A stretch of 64,000 bases of DNA from Butyriboletus loyo. Its lineage: Eukaryota; Basidiomycota; Agaricomycetes; Boletales; Boletaceae. Numbering within the stretch: the first letter of the stretch is position 1; every line of letters starts with the position of its first letter. The notes below the pieces were generated by a model that was not told the origin of the DNA, searched no databases, and saw only the letters and a program-made list of their open reading frames with translations. Location of the stretch: positions 112,893 through 176,892 of the forward strand of contig JBBPSI010000031.1 in assembly GCA_038093515.1 (NCBI GenBank), read 5' to 3'. Shown here in pieces: positions 44,965 to 56,520 of this stretch. The position numbers were made by a program, and so were the translations under genes.

Positions 44965-45463
44965 GACAACGTCCCTTAGCGCTCTATGAAGAACAAAAAT
45001 AAAGACGACAAATTCGAAATTTGCCGATGCCGCACTTGTTCGACAGGCAGCAGTTCGTACCTCAGTGCCTGTGAACTCGGAGAGACGAGGAGAGGCTACA
45101 GGGATGACCGTCCGGACGACGGACGAGCTGGCAGAGTGGAGCTTGGGAAAGGACTCGCAGCGTTACGCCGTCCACTCCAGCTTTGGAACAATTAGTCAGT
45201 TACGTCCATAACCCACGTGCATGACGACCCGCGGTGGTGACGGTCTGACCAGTCACTTGTTTCATACATGTATAGTTTGAGGTCGGATGGTCAAGTAGAA
45301 CTGACCGCAAGCATGATACTTACAAGTACGATTATACAGTGTACATAGCCAGGTCGACAAGAGGGCTTTGCACGCGAACCTCGAGGCCTCACCCACGCCC
45401 CGAGAACTTCCGTTCTTTTCACACCAGCCCAAAATACCGACTGGCCATGCTGCAACCATTGCT
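44965..45463. other. Spacer before the tRNA
   Basis: Promoter side of the mucin-like gene and 5' flank of the tRNA gene. Nothing else is seen. Confidence 0.45.
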
Positions 45464-45536
45464 GGTTCAATGGTCTAGTGGTTATGATTTCTGTCTTACA
45501 CACAGAAGGTCCTGAGTTCGACCCTCAGTTGAACCA
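45464..45536 (+). tRNA. tRNA-Val (anticodon UAC)
   Basis: A 73-base gene folds as a full cloverleaf with no intron. The acceptor stem GGTTCAA pairs perfectly with TTGAACC, followed by discriminator A. The anticodon arm is TCTGT-CTTACAC-ACAGA, giving anticodon TAC (reads GUA valine codons). The T arm is CTGAG-TTCGACC-CTCAG. D-arm sequence TCTAGTGGTT matches the internal A box and GTTCGACCC the B box. Confidence 0.95.
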
Positions 45537-45539
45537 TGA

Positions 45540-45545
45540 TTTTTT
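45540..45545 (+). terminator. RNA polymerase III terminator of tRNA-Val
   Basis: A run of six T residues starts four bases after the tRNA 3' end, as expected for Pol III termination. Confidence 0.85.
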
Positions 45546-47688
45546 AATTTTCCACTTGGCTTACACCAACGCTGCTAATGTATATATGGCTTGATCATAC
45601 CTATCTCTTTAATGAATTGATCCTAACCCTTTGATGCCTGACCCTTCGAAGACATGCCGAGATGCCGTCAGTTTTGTTCGAAAATTGAACGCAACAGATG
45701 TACGTTTCTTTCCATCTTACACCAAATATAAATAATCCACGAATTCAACCCACCCCCGAGGCACACGGTGCAACATGAACGTTTGAACCCTCGTTATGTC
45801 CCTCGCCCTCGTTCCCCCGTTTTTCACGGAGAAACACAAAGAAGTGTATATGACAACCATACGGAGGTTTCGTTCCAGACGCTCTAAGAACTCAAGTGCA
45901 CAACCGTGGGATATTAGTACAGAATTGTCAACCGGACTTTCAAGTCGGAGATAGAAATGTCTCGTTTTGGGTTGTCGTGTGCACACGACACCTTGTGGAT
46001 GTTCTCTCTTAATTCACCACCGCGACTTTGAGCCCTGTTTACCCATGTGGGATCTACTATTGGGAGGGGGGGAAAGGGAAGGGATGAGCTTGAACTGTAA
46101 AGTTGAAGCACTAGTGTATGTACACAGCCTCAGATCAGGTGTGATGACTCTGCTTAATAATTCGTCCGAAATCCCCATACACGGTGCAAAACCAGGGGGA
46201 AAGCGAAGAAGAGAGAGGGGGGGTTAAATAGATGCACAGATCTATGAAACGAAACTCTTGCGTTTTGATATTTCAAATGGCAGTCTGTCATGTCCCCCCC
46301 CCGCCGACCTTGGTCAACGCCAACTTGGTTTAGTGGCGTCGTACGTCCGCACGGTTGCGCAACTTGGCACGTGCCTGTTCAGATCTCATTTTTTTTCCCT
46401 TTCGAGCTCCCCTCTTGTACAGTCATGGAAGAAGATGCTGAGAGGGTCATGCGCATGATCCATTATGATCCATCCGTGACAAGCCTTGTTCCGTGATTCG
46501 TATCCTTTCGTATCTCGTCCAAGAACACGCGGTAGGACAGATGGGTTGGTGGCATATGGATTTGGAAGGGCATCGGATCAACACCCCCCTTCGTCCAGCT
46601 CAGCGGGTGTAGTGTACTTGTCGCGTCCGCAGCGGTGTCCGTTGTCACGATCGCGTAAGGAATCGTTTGAACGGTCTCGGCTCGCCTCCCAACCCAAGCG
46701 CGCATCCCGCAATCTTCTCGTCCCGTCCCCGGCAATTTCTAGGTGTTGCAGACGAAATCGAAGCCTTGACTCTCAACCACGCAATTAGTAAAATGTGCGT
46801 TAGAGAAGGGGGACCTATAGCTGTTAGTATACCCGTCATGCACATCGCCACACATTCGATATTTTTGGTGTTGCCATGTCACAGAAAACACCTCTTCTGT
46901 TGCCGATAGATGTTATCAAGGTCGGCACACACTCGTCAAGGCTGTCTCTATGGAACTGCAACCCCCCAAAAAAAACCGATGCGCGACCTCGGGTAGCCGT
47001 GTGCGGTTTCGAACATGGTTTGACGATTTGTAACAGTCCGAGCACCCTGGGGCCTGGGCTGGGCGCGAGTGAGTCGCAACCTGTGTCGGGTTCCTGCACG
47101 GAGTGGCGCTGTGCGCTCAACCTGGTTTCAGTTACTATACAGTCCCTTCGAGCCTGAATAGATCTCATCTCTCCAAGTCCTTCGAACACATCCGTTTGCG
47201 AGGGTGAGCGTTGTAATCGCACATTCAATTTAAAGGATAAAACGCAAGATTTTCTTTTTCTTTTGGGTTTGCAGTTCCATATTGTACGTCTGTGTATGCT
47301 CCTACTAGAGCGGATATACAATCATGCATGATCTCACTCACCTCCAAGAGCCCTAGACAGTTGAGCTCAAAAGTCAAAACGGAGATAAGGAAGGAAGAAG
47401 GACGTGCGATCTGTTTATAGCTAGTACCGATCGGTCGCGCTCAAGGTCGGACTCGGTTTATCGCGAGACAAGCATGGATTTAGGGATTGTAGTGTAGGGA
47501 TATCATGATGAGATGCACGAGTGATATTAAATCAAGCAGGAAGGCGTCCTCGAGCATCCGAGGCCGCGCAGGGTGGCGAGCGTCCAAAAAAGACAGCACG
47601 AAAGAAGAGAAAAAAGAAAAAGAAGAGAGAGAGATGGTCGTTACCAGTCGTGAACAACGCTCGCTGACAGTCGCCTACCCAAGACGTT
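45546..47688. other. Spacer, no gene called
   Basis: 2.1 kb between the tRNA and the OSBP stop. Open frames near 46400-46500 (plus; MEEDAERVMRMIHYD after a T-rich AG acceptor-like site), 46463-46735 (minus) and 46667-46909 (plus) look mildly protein-like, but I could not link them into a gene or recognise a domain. A purine-rich stretch at 47585-47635 flanks the OSBP 3' end. Confidence 0.4.
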
Positions 47689-49568
47689 CTATATCGTATC
47701 CGAAATGCATTCTCGGAGCTCCTCTTCTACAGCTTTGCGACCTTCCTCCGTAAGGACGGGTATGCCAGAGGTGTAATCCCTCTCAAAGTATGTGGGTATA
47801 AACCTGAAAATGATAACACGTCAAGCTCGTAGCCCGATATCCGGTCTTGGCATTTGCCTACTTACTCCTCGCCCTTTCGTTTCCGCTCGCTCGCCTCGTC
47901 ACGCTGCTTCTGCTCGAGCGCAAGCTTGTGCTTGGTCGCGTCCCCATACTCCTTGTTGAGGAGCTTGGTGGTGACGTTCTCCCACAACTTTCGGCTTTCA
48001 CTGGGAAGCTGCTTCTCAAGGGGTCGCACGACCTTGGGAATGATCTGTAGTTTTTCGAGGTCTACCAGCGTGTAGCACTCTGCCGTCGACGACACAGACA
48101 CACTGGATCCCAAAGGATTACGTCGCCACCGGATGTGGTTTCGCCAACAGCCATCGAAGAAGGCTACGATGCGAGATTGGGGGACATGCTTCACCTTTAT
48201 CCACTCCTCGTGCTCCGTCGCGTCCTCGTCGTACGTGTGGATAACGCCTTCGACAAGGAAGTGGGCCCGCCCAAGCCATGACTGAGTTCCCAGTCACAAA
48301 TAAATTAGAAACGTGTCCACCTGGTCAAAGCGATCAACGCACCTCCTCCTTGTACTCTATCACCGCACGGTAGCTTTCTTTACCCTTCCCGCCAGTACAT
48401 GTGATAATCGTCGAATCCGCGACGGTGACGTAGAAGCTCCCTCTCAGAATTCCATTGACGCTCGCAATAGGGTGCGTTATGTGGTACTGCTCGCCTTCTC
48501 CTGGACCACCGTTGATGTTGATATAAATCCCCTTGTTGTACGATCCTGGTATGACGCGTAGCGTTGTACCGGAGATCTTTGCGGAGATCTGGTCGACCCC
48601 CCGCATCTCGATAGAGCGAGCGGGACACGCAGCGTAATATGCAGATACAGGTGGATGGTGCGAGACTTGTTCGGTGATATACACCACACGAAGATCGGCA
48701 TCTGGTCCACCTGCGCCAAGAGAGAGGCTAGACATGCGTCCAGCAAGCTCAGCATCGGGGACTTGCCGAGGCGAAGTAGGAGCAGTCGAGGGGCTAGCTT
48801 TATTCTTGGAAAGGAGACTGAGACCACTTCGAGTGCTCTTGGAGCTACGTTCGCTTCGTCCGCTCTTGATACTCAAGGTCTCTGATGGCAACGCAGTTGT
48901 CGATGGTTGCGGGGAGGGTGTTAGATGTGTTAGATGTGTTCCGAGTATCGGAGGTTGCCTTGGATCAGAAGAGTATCGCAGAGGGGGGACATCCCAATGC
49001 GCACGGAGGTGCTCCCCAAGGACTGAGTTGTACGGCTTGCATACCTTACCATGCTACATGCGCGAGTGTCAAAGTTCACATGTGTGATTAGGTGACGGAA
49101 GTCACTTACAACGAACTTGAGGTCCTTGGTAAAAGTAAACCGCACCGCAGCAAGCATGCGCTCGAAGGCATCATCCGAATCGTTGATGCTACGACGCGAG
49201 TCACGAAGCGAACAGTACACAACACCGAAGAACGACGTACGCCGCAAACAGATCTGGGCGGTCGAGGTAATGCCAATACTCCAGGTTTGGCAATGGCTCG
49301 AGCAAGGAAGCTGGAAGCGACAAGCGCCTACGTGCAACAGCGGTGAGTGGCTCAGTGGCTGAGCCGGATGATAGCGCAACACCCACATTGCAGCGATGTC
49401 TTTGACACCGAGACACCTCTTGACAAGCTGTACAATCATCTTCAGCTTTCCGCCTTCGCCAGCATCAGCAGACTCTTCTGGGAGGGAAATGGCAGGGCCT
49501 GGGGCATCCTCGTCAAGGACAAGAGTCGGGCCAGCTGTCGGCGTCAGATCGACCCGGCTATCACCCAT
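47689..49568 (-). CDS. Oxysterol-binding protein-related lipid transfer protein
   Basis: OSBP-related protein that exchanges sterol or phospholipid for phosphoinositide at membrane contacts. The family fingerprint is intact in ITEQVSHHPPVSAYY. Other blocks in order: LVKRCLGVKDIAAMRLSLPA, SLLEPLPNLEYWHYLDRPD, FTKDLKFV, KVCKPYNSVLGEHLRAHW, GTTLRVIPGSYNKGIYINI, a conserved ending RKLWENVTTKLLNKEYGDAT, KHKLALEQKQRDEASERK, and finally TYFERDY. No PH domain or ankyrin repeats precede the lipid-binding domain, so it is a short ORP. A Ser-rich insertion of about 70 residues lies between the HLRAHW block and the fingerprint. LEYWHYLDRP places it nearer the animal ORP9/10/11 style than yeast Kes1. Start MGDSRVDLTP at 49568; divergent from the NIPA gene. 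Confidence 0.92.
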
Positions 49569-50322
49569 GTCGTCTTTGCTGTGACTAAAGTGCGGAAAAA
49601 AGGGAAAGGCGAATGAAGAAGAAGAAAAAGTTTCCTAGTAGCGGACGATGATGTGGTACAGGTCGAGTCGCTTGGGCCGCACGTGCGCGACGCTCAACGT
49701 ATTTACAAAACAGGTAACCCGAGCAAGCTCACGCCAAAGTTGTTCCGCCCATCAACCAGCGACCATGAAGCTTGATGCTAAAGGTCGTACAACAAGTACT
49801 GCGCTTTAAATATCCACCGCAGCCCCCTTGCGTCGACTCTGGTATGCGCATCGCTCGAGCGTACTTGACGAACAAGGCGTTGCCAATCCTTGCAGCCACT
49901 CTCAATAGACCGAATCAAAGAGCGAGATGGCCGCCAGCAAACTGGTCTTTGAAAAAATAATTATTTCAAGCTAGGTATCTTAACCATCACGTGAGTCACA
50001 AGGATGGCGAGGTTCCCATTGCAATGTGTACGATGAGCGCGGTGCTCGCAACAAATCTTGTATTTTCACACAGTGGTGTCCGACATCTGTAGCACTATTT
50101 TGTTGTTTTACATTTCAACCGCCATGCAGCTGGGAGTACTCGGAGAACTTGAGACCGTGACTACAATTGTCGTTTTCGAGACCCGTGCATCACTAAGAGA
50201 CGATATCCAAATTTGTACCAGCCCGTGTGGCACGTGAGGCTTTACGCGGGTTTCAGTAGCCCGCTGCGACCTGCTTCAGACGCCCTTGGTTCCATCCTAG
50301 CTCGTCAGTCTCCTCGGTATCG
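49569..50322. promoter_or_regulatory. Divergent promoter region (OSBP / NIPA)
   Basis: 754 bp between the start codons of two divergent membrane-lipid and magnesium genes. No particular site is recognised. Confidence 0.45.
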
Positions 50323-51944
50323 ATGGTAGACGATAAATACATCGGGCTGGCCCTCGCTGTCTCTAGTTCGATCGCCATTGGAACGAGTTTCATTATTACC
50401 AAGAAGGCGAGCCGCCATCCGGTTCCACGGTGTCGCGTTCTTCAAAGCTGATGCGTCCATGTCTTAGGGTCTAACCGATGCCGGCGCACGAAATTCTTCC
50501 TATGGCTCCGCCTCCGATGACTATGCCTATCTTCGGAATCTGACGTGGTGGGCCGGAATATCGACCTGTGCGTCCACCCTTCCTGTCCTTCTAATCAGAC
50601 TTACATAGTGCTACTTCATGCTTGTGAACAGTGGTATTAGGCGAAAGTAAGTTTCTGGTCGAGATATGGTCGTTCGGTACTGATGTCAATATCCCAGTTG
50701 CAAATTTTGCTGCCTATACGTTTGCGCCACCAATTCTAGTAACGCCGTTGGGCGCGTTGAGTGTCCTCATTGGGTTGGTTCCCTCTGTCTATCAACGTGG
50801 TCGACTTTGACACCATACAGTGCAGTGCTCGCATCATTTCTGTTGAATGAAGAACTAGGTCACCTCGGTCGAACGGGATGCGCATTATGCTTAATTGGCT
50901 CTATCATCATCGTGATGAATGCACCGCCAGACAAGGAGATCCAAACAGTCGACGAAATCCTTCACTATGCCATCCAGCCAGGTATGTCGACTTTCGGGTC
51001 TTTGACAGACTACTTATTTGCCGCAGGCTTTATATTATACTCCCTTACCGTCTTCATCTTCTCGCTCGTCATGATTTTCAATATTGTACCTCGCTACGGG
51101 CGCTCAACCCCCCTGGTATACATCTCCATATGTTCTCTGGTTGGCTCCGTCTCTGTCATGGCGATCAAAGGATTCGGTGTCGCTGTCAAACTCACATTGG
51201 GTGGAAATAACCAATTTACGCATCCAAGCACATATGTGTTTGGCATAATTGTGGTGGGCTGCATATTGGTGCAGATGAACTACTTCAACAAGGCTCTCGA
51301 CACGTTCTCCACGAATGTGTATGTCCACTCACTCGTACTCTTTTGATGATACCTCACTCGCGGCCTCTAGTGTAAACCCGATGTACTATGTGGGCTTTTC
51401 TACGGCAACGATCGTGGCGTCCCTCATTTTATTCCAAGGGTTCAATACCACCAGTGGCGCTGATACGGTGACATTACTCGCCGGGTTCATTGTTACCTTC
51501 CTCGGCGTTCATGTACTCAACCTTTCACGGAGACCTGACCCTCCAAAAGAGAATGGCCACTCCGCCCTTGAAAGCGGGCTGATGAACCCACGCATGAGCC
51601 TCCAGGGCCGCCCGTCGCTCGATAACTGGGGGGGTACGTCAGAGCTACCATCTGATGGTGTCCTCAATTCAGCAAACCACGGTCGCCGGAGTTCGCTGTA
51701 TCGCGCACAAAGCAACACGTTGTTCAACACGTTCGAGGAGGAAGACGGTGTTGTCAGCATGCCGTTATCGCAACTCCGGGAGAGCGAAGAGGAAGACGTG
51801 GATTGCACGGAGGACGACAGCGATGCGGACGAACGGACGCGACTGCATTCCGAACGTCGTGCACGACCTAGCGAGTCTAGAAGTCACAGCAATTCTCCGG
51901 TGGCGCTGCGGGACAGTGCGAGAGCGTCACCCCGGGTGTGTTGA
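50323..51944 (+). CDS. NIPA-family magnesium transporter
   Basis: Polytopic Mg2+ transporter of the NIPA/SPICT family (PF05653 type). It starts [20 protein letters not shown], followed by [120 protein letters not shown], the signature [39 protein letters not shown], and [17 protein letters not shown]. About nine TM segments are visible. The C-terminal tail of about 140 residues is Ser/Asp/Glu-rich and cytosolic. The first intron (from 50407 to 50467) either uses a GC donor (AAG|GCGAGC), giving the family's TKKGL join, or a GT donor 15 nt downstream, adding five residues. Other introns are standard. The gene looks intact. Confidence 0.93.
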
Positions 51945-53629
51945 AACATGAAAAAGAGATGGTGGGGGTGTCGATTGCTACGCGTACATACCATCCGAGA
52001 CGGACTACCGCTACTATAGATTTACATCTATACCTCATCTTGTGAACTTTACGCTCGTTTTCTCGAGTCCATGTTCTTGGGCGTCACGTAGGCGTTGTGA
52101 AGAGGTGGCTAAAGTGCAGAGTGGCCCGGGCGACGCCGCTAACAAGTGCCAGTGTGGTGAGACTGCGTGCGCTTAGTAAAAAGAGACACCATACCATAAT
52201 CTCGGCAGTTGGTGCATTTTCTTAGTCCTACTGCCAGATCGAGAGCTGAAATGAAGCCTGACAATCAGCTTGAGGGATGAGACCTTTGAAATGAAGGCCT
52301 TGGCTACCGCCGGATCACGGCAGTTGCTTGTCCCTCAAAACTGTCACTCCGGAAATATGAAACATGATTATGTTCGAGATCACGTCGAGGAGATGCGCAC
52401 CACAATTAATTATGTGTACGGAATATTTTTTTACCCCAAGCAAAGTTCCACTGTTATATGTATTATGCTCGTGATTCCATTCCACTCCACCCATGACGCA
52501 TGATGGGGGCCCGGGAGTGGAACATGCTTCACCTGCCGATTATCATTAGTATCTGATGCCAGTGGGGAGCTGTGCACTGTAGAGTGTGTTCGGATGTCCG
52601 CTCGGAGCCATCATGCGGATGATCGCCGACGTGAAGTAGGAACTCGGGGACAATATTGCTGAAAGCCACCATTGCATCATTAATCTTACGGCGTGGAGAT
52701 TCCTGACCGTTGTCTCAGATAGAACAATTCCGGACTCGACCGATGATCTGATTCTGATCTGGGAGTATACATTCTCAGCAGGAAGAGCTACAAAATACCA
52801 AATACTGGTACATGTCAGGTTCCTCGTGTAAATGATCCATTATTCGGACCGACTGGTCGAAATCACGCTACACTGGCAAATCGTTTAAATTGTTCACCCT
52901 ATGTTGCACTCAGAGATCGGCGGGAAAAGGAGGAAAGGTGCGCACTGATGGCCCCAAGGGGTTAACGACCATGATAGCACACACGATTGTCGGCGTGTCG
53001 CACTTCAATAGAAATGTCCACAATGTTCGTGTCAGCAAATGTTCCGTCGCTGTGGAAGACTGATGTCAGGGTATCTGGTCTCATGATGCCAGTGGCTTGT
53101 CTCAGATGTCTGCTTTAGCCGTGATGGCTATGATTCTTACATAAAAAGTGAACCCATGAGTTTGATGTTGGCTTGTTCTTGTCACCATCTTCCCGTTCTT
53201 TTCCTGTATAAATGATGTCGTTGAAGCGTGGAACAGGGGGTTAGTCACGGTGTCACAGGTTCTTCTCCCCAGCTCCACCATTGGGGTCACATCTCACCAG
53301 ATGGTGTCCCTGATTGATTTATCACCGCCGTCTCATTTCCAGACGCGGACTTTTTTAGGGCTACCCGCAAAGCGTCGGGCGGTTATTCGCTGTGCGTAGC
53401 TGATATTTTGATCATTAACTGGAAAAAAAGTCGGAAGCAAAAATTATACTAAAGTTCCGTCAGGTGAATGTGCTCCAATTCGCGTGGTAACCATTTAGCT
53501 CAGCTTTCGAACATCGGCGCCACTTATAAAATCTGGAGTCTAGACCGAGATTAGGTTCGACCCAGTCACCGCGGTGACATTGGACCATGTTGACTGATTA
53601 CAGTTCGGACTGCCGTGGTGGGAGGCATC
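51945..53629. other. Spacer, no gene called
   Basis: 1.7 kb downstream of the NIPA gene with only short open frames. A minus-strand stretch near 52900-53060 looks faintly protein-like but has no recognisable domain. Confidence 0.4.
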
Positions 53630-54118
53630 AATCCATGTGACAGTGTACGTCTATGAGGTAACCCGCCAACGTTTTCGGCCAGTTCACGAGGGTAATTGGG
53701 GCGAGTATTGTGATCAGGCAAGTCTTGTGATTTTACATAGAAAAAGAATTCGGAGACACGGGTGAGCCTTTGCTACCCATACCGGTCTAAGCAAACCTCC
53801 GACATCAATTCAATCATGGTGTAGGACTCACGTTTCAAGATCCGGCAAGCAACTCAATAGGTAACATACTTCGACTTGCAAGTGTTGTTCAACGTATGAG
53901 CTCCTGGACGGGTTTCAATGTTTGCTTCAAGGCACATCCGTTAGGTCGTACCTCGCACCTTTAAAAATTAATTCACCTGTTGTTAAGACAGGTACTTTAT
54001 CCACCACAACAAGTTTTGGGAGCCGCCGCCCTCTTGTAGGTTATCGGTTTCCTTCTCTGACAAGACATTTGCCGACCTTGATAATTCCAAAAGTAGGGCC
54101 TTTATTAATCATGGGCTA
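53630..54118. repeat. Direct duplication, copy 1
   Basis: Resembles 54465-54950 over nearly its whole length in the same orientation. Shared blocks include GATCAGGCAAGTCTTG, GAATTCGGAGACACGG, GAGCCTTTGCT, TTTCAAGATCCGG.AAGCAACT and CCGCCCTCTTG. Identity by eye is about 70-75 percent with small indels. The stop-broken plus-strand frame reads EFGDTGEPLL here, versus EFGDTDEPLL in copy 2, so the unit may once have been coding. Confidence 0.7.
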
Positions 54119-54464
54119 ATACGGCCATGGGAGTGTAAGTTCGACGGCCAGCGCCATACACGGGGTCCCAGGATTCCTAATCACACCCCAAAGCCTGAAT
54201 GCTTGGCAACTTTGCACCAAAAACAATCGCGATGATCCTGGGCGTATTCAATTTGACTGATCTGACCATAGGCCGTACATGCGATAATCTACCCTGCGAC
54301 GTACAAGGAGCGGAGCGCTCACGGAACTCGTGCTAGCTTCTTCGGCCGTTGTTCGCCTCATGAGTTGGTCACGGTGCTTGGTTCGGTATTGTCCGTCTGC
54401 ACGGTATTAAACCCCAGGTCGATCCCCCTCTCCGCGGCTGCACTCTTGGCGCGGAGGGCCTATG
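54119..54464. other. Sequence between duplicated units
   Basis: About 350 bp separating the two copies; no feature recognised. Confidence 0.4.
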
Positions 54465-54950
54465 TGACAGTGTGCCTGTATACCTTTAAGAATGGAGATG
54501 CCTGCTAAAGTTCGTTTTTGGCAATTCACGGAAAATCAGAACGACTGCGGCGATCAGGCAAGTCTTGCAATTTTGCACCGGAAAAAGCATGGAATTCGGA
54601 GACACGGACGAGCCTTTGCTCTCTATACTAGTCCAAGCAACCCCCCCGACGTCAAATTCAATCCTGATACAAAACTTGGAGTTTCAAGATCCGGTAAGCA
54701 ACTCAATGGGGAGTGCGCTTCAATTTTTGCTTCAGGGCATATCCGATGCTCCTCCGTCGGGTCATACAATCGCACATGACTTCCGTTTGAATATTAATCC
54801 ACGTGTTGTCAAGGTAGGTCCGTCCTCCACGACAACGGAGCCAAAAGGTTCTGCCGCCCTCTAAAGCAGGTTCTGGGTTTCCTTACTCGACGAGACCATT
54901 TTTCCGACCGCGATAACCCCAACAGCGGGGCCTCGTTCATTACGGGCTAG
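54465..54950. repeat. Direct duplication, copy 2
   Basis: Partner of 53630-54118, about 835 bp further on. An open plus-strand frame at 54565-54864 (begins after AILQFCTGKSMEFGDTDEP) has no stop for 99 codons, whereas the same frame in copy 1 is broken. It could be a relic exon. I do not recognise the protein. Confidence 0.65.
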
Positions 54951-56520
54951 TGTCGAGGTGCGGCGACCTGCATTCTATACAGCGGCCCACAGCCTTCTCT
55001 CCGCAGGATGTCATTACTGCCCTTCTTCAAACCGTTTGTTCGTTCTCGTTCCTCGTGTGGTTGGTCCCCCGACACGTTCTTCGCCTTGCGCTTGCAGCAG
55101 GGACACCATCGCCGGTATTGTCCAGCTGCGTGGTAGAAGAATCCCAGGACTACCCCCTTCTCTCGTGCTCTTTCTTTCCCCCTCGCGCCCACAAACTGCA
55201 CTCGGGCTCAACCTCGTCATCCCTCAGAGTCAGAGCCCATCATGGGTTCAGTGGCAAAAAAAAACGCATTACTTGTGCGAAACAGGTCCGGGCGTCCTCC
55301 AGTCTCACTCGCGATTGTAGTTACGTCCCGACGTCACACGTCACTCCGCACAGGGGATACACTCACATTTGTTGTGCGTCTGATATACGATATACGCCAG
55401 GATCGGACGGACCACCTACAGTGATTGATTTTCACAGCCTGTACTATGCAAAAGACGGCCAACTGAATAGCCGCGATCCGAAGAGCGGTGGGCGGACAAG
55501 AGAAGGATGGCACAGAGCTGAGAGATGCTGCATCCCGTTGGGGCTGGCTCGGGGGCTTCTCAAGCTTTGAGCTCGTGTCGTCGTCGTTCACACAGTGACA
55601 CTGGTGTAGGTGCGCTAAACGTGTATTATTGTCCAGGAAAACGCCTCGTGTTTCGAACAGGAAATCCTTTTTATTGGACGTACAACCTCAGGGGTCATGC
55701 ATCATGTTTGAGTTGCATCTCTTTGTTCTGTTTTTCCCGCAAGCACAATTACGCAAAGATCCTTTTTTTTTTTTCCAAGGCATTCGTTCGGATTCGATTG
55801 ATGTCTGACCAATTGGGTTGGGGTTTTTAAAAAGCGTGAGGGTTGTCACCCTGCATCTACGTGGTGGTGGATATATAGCAATCGAACAACTCGCGCCCGA
55901 TTGGTCCCACAGAACATGTCTTCGTCGATACTCACAAACATCGTTGCATCGAGGATAATTCAAACGTCCAAACGTTCACAATCGGTGAATCGTCACCGAC
56001 ACAAGTGCTGGACTTTCCATTCTGTTACCCTATTCTTGCTAGCTTATCTCCGTTATATGGCAGCGCGTCACCATGCCTGCATCATGCAATCTTGCCACCT
56101 TGTCGTTCTTTATTTGTCATCACACGTGACTCGTAGTCCACTTGTTCCATGTTACCAGGTGGACGTCCTCAGTCGCTGTCACTTCCACTGACTGAGTCAT
56201 TCATTCTGTCTTAGGTTCCATCAACAAGCAGTGGGTAACGCATGCCAGAGCTTGGTGGAATAGTATCAACGTCTCCCTCGTACTTTCCATCACACGACCC
56301 TTCAAGCTTCATCATTTTCGCTGCATCATACACAACTAATTTCTGATCTCTGCCGCTTGCCAATAAGCGAAACGAATAGCAAAGCGAACGAGAAAATAGC
56401 GACTTCCCCCCACTCGACTAGCAAACTTGTAGATTCCTGCGCTCGTACACTCATCAAGGATGATAATACACAAATCAGATGTGGGGCATGATTCCTTTTA
56501 TTCTGTTATCTCCGAGCCCG
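54951..56520. other. Spacer, no gene called
   Basis: 1.6 kb between the duplication and the aspartokinase stop. Open frames near 54950-55570 overlap in several frames and lack domains. T-rich run at 55765-55779. Confidence 0.4.

Noticed and set aside
46400..47321. Cluster of mildly protein-like frames on both strands
   Set aside because: They compete on opposite strands and no splice path or domain could be established.
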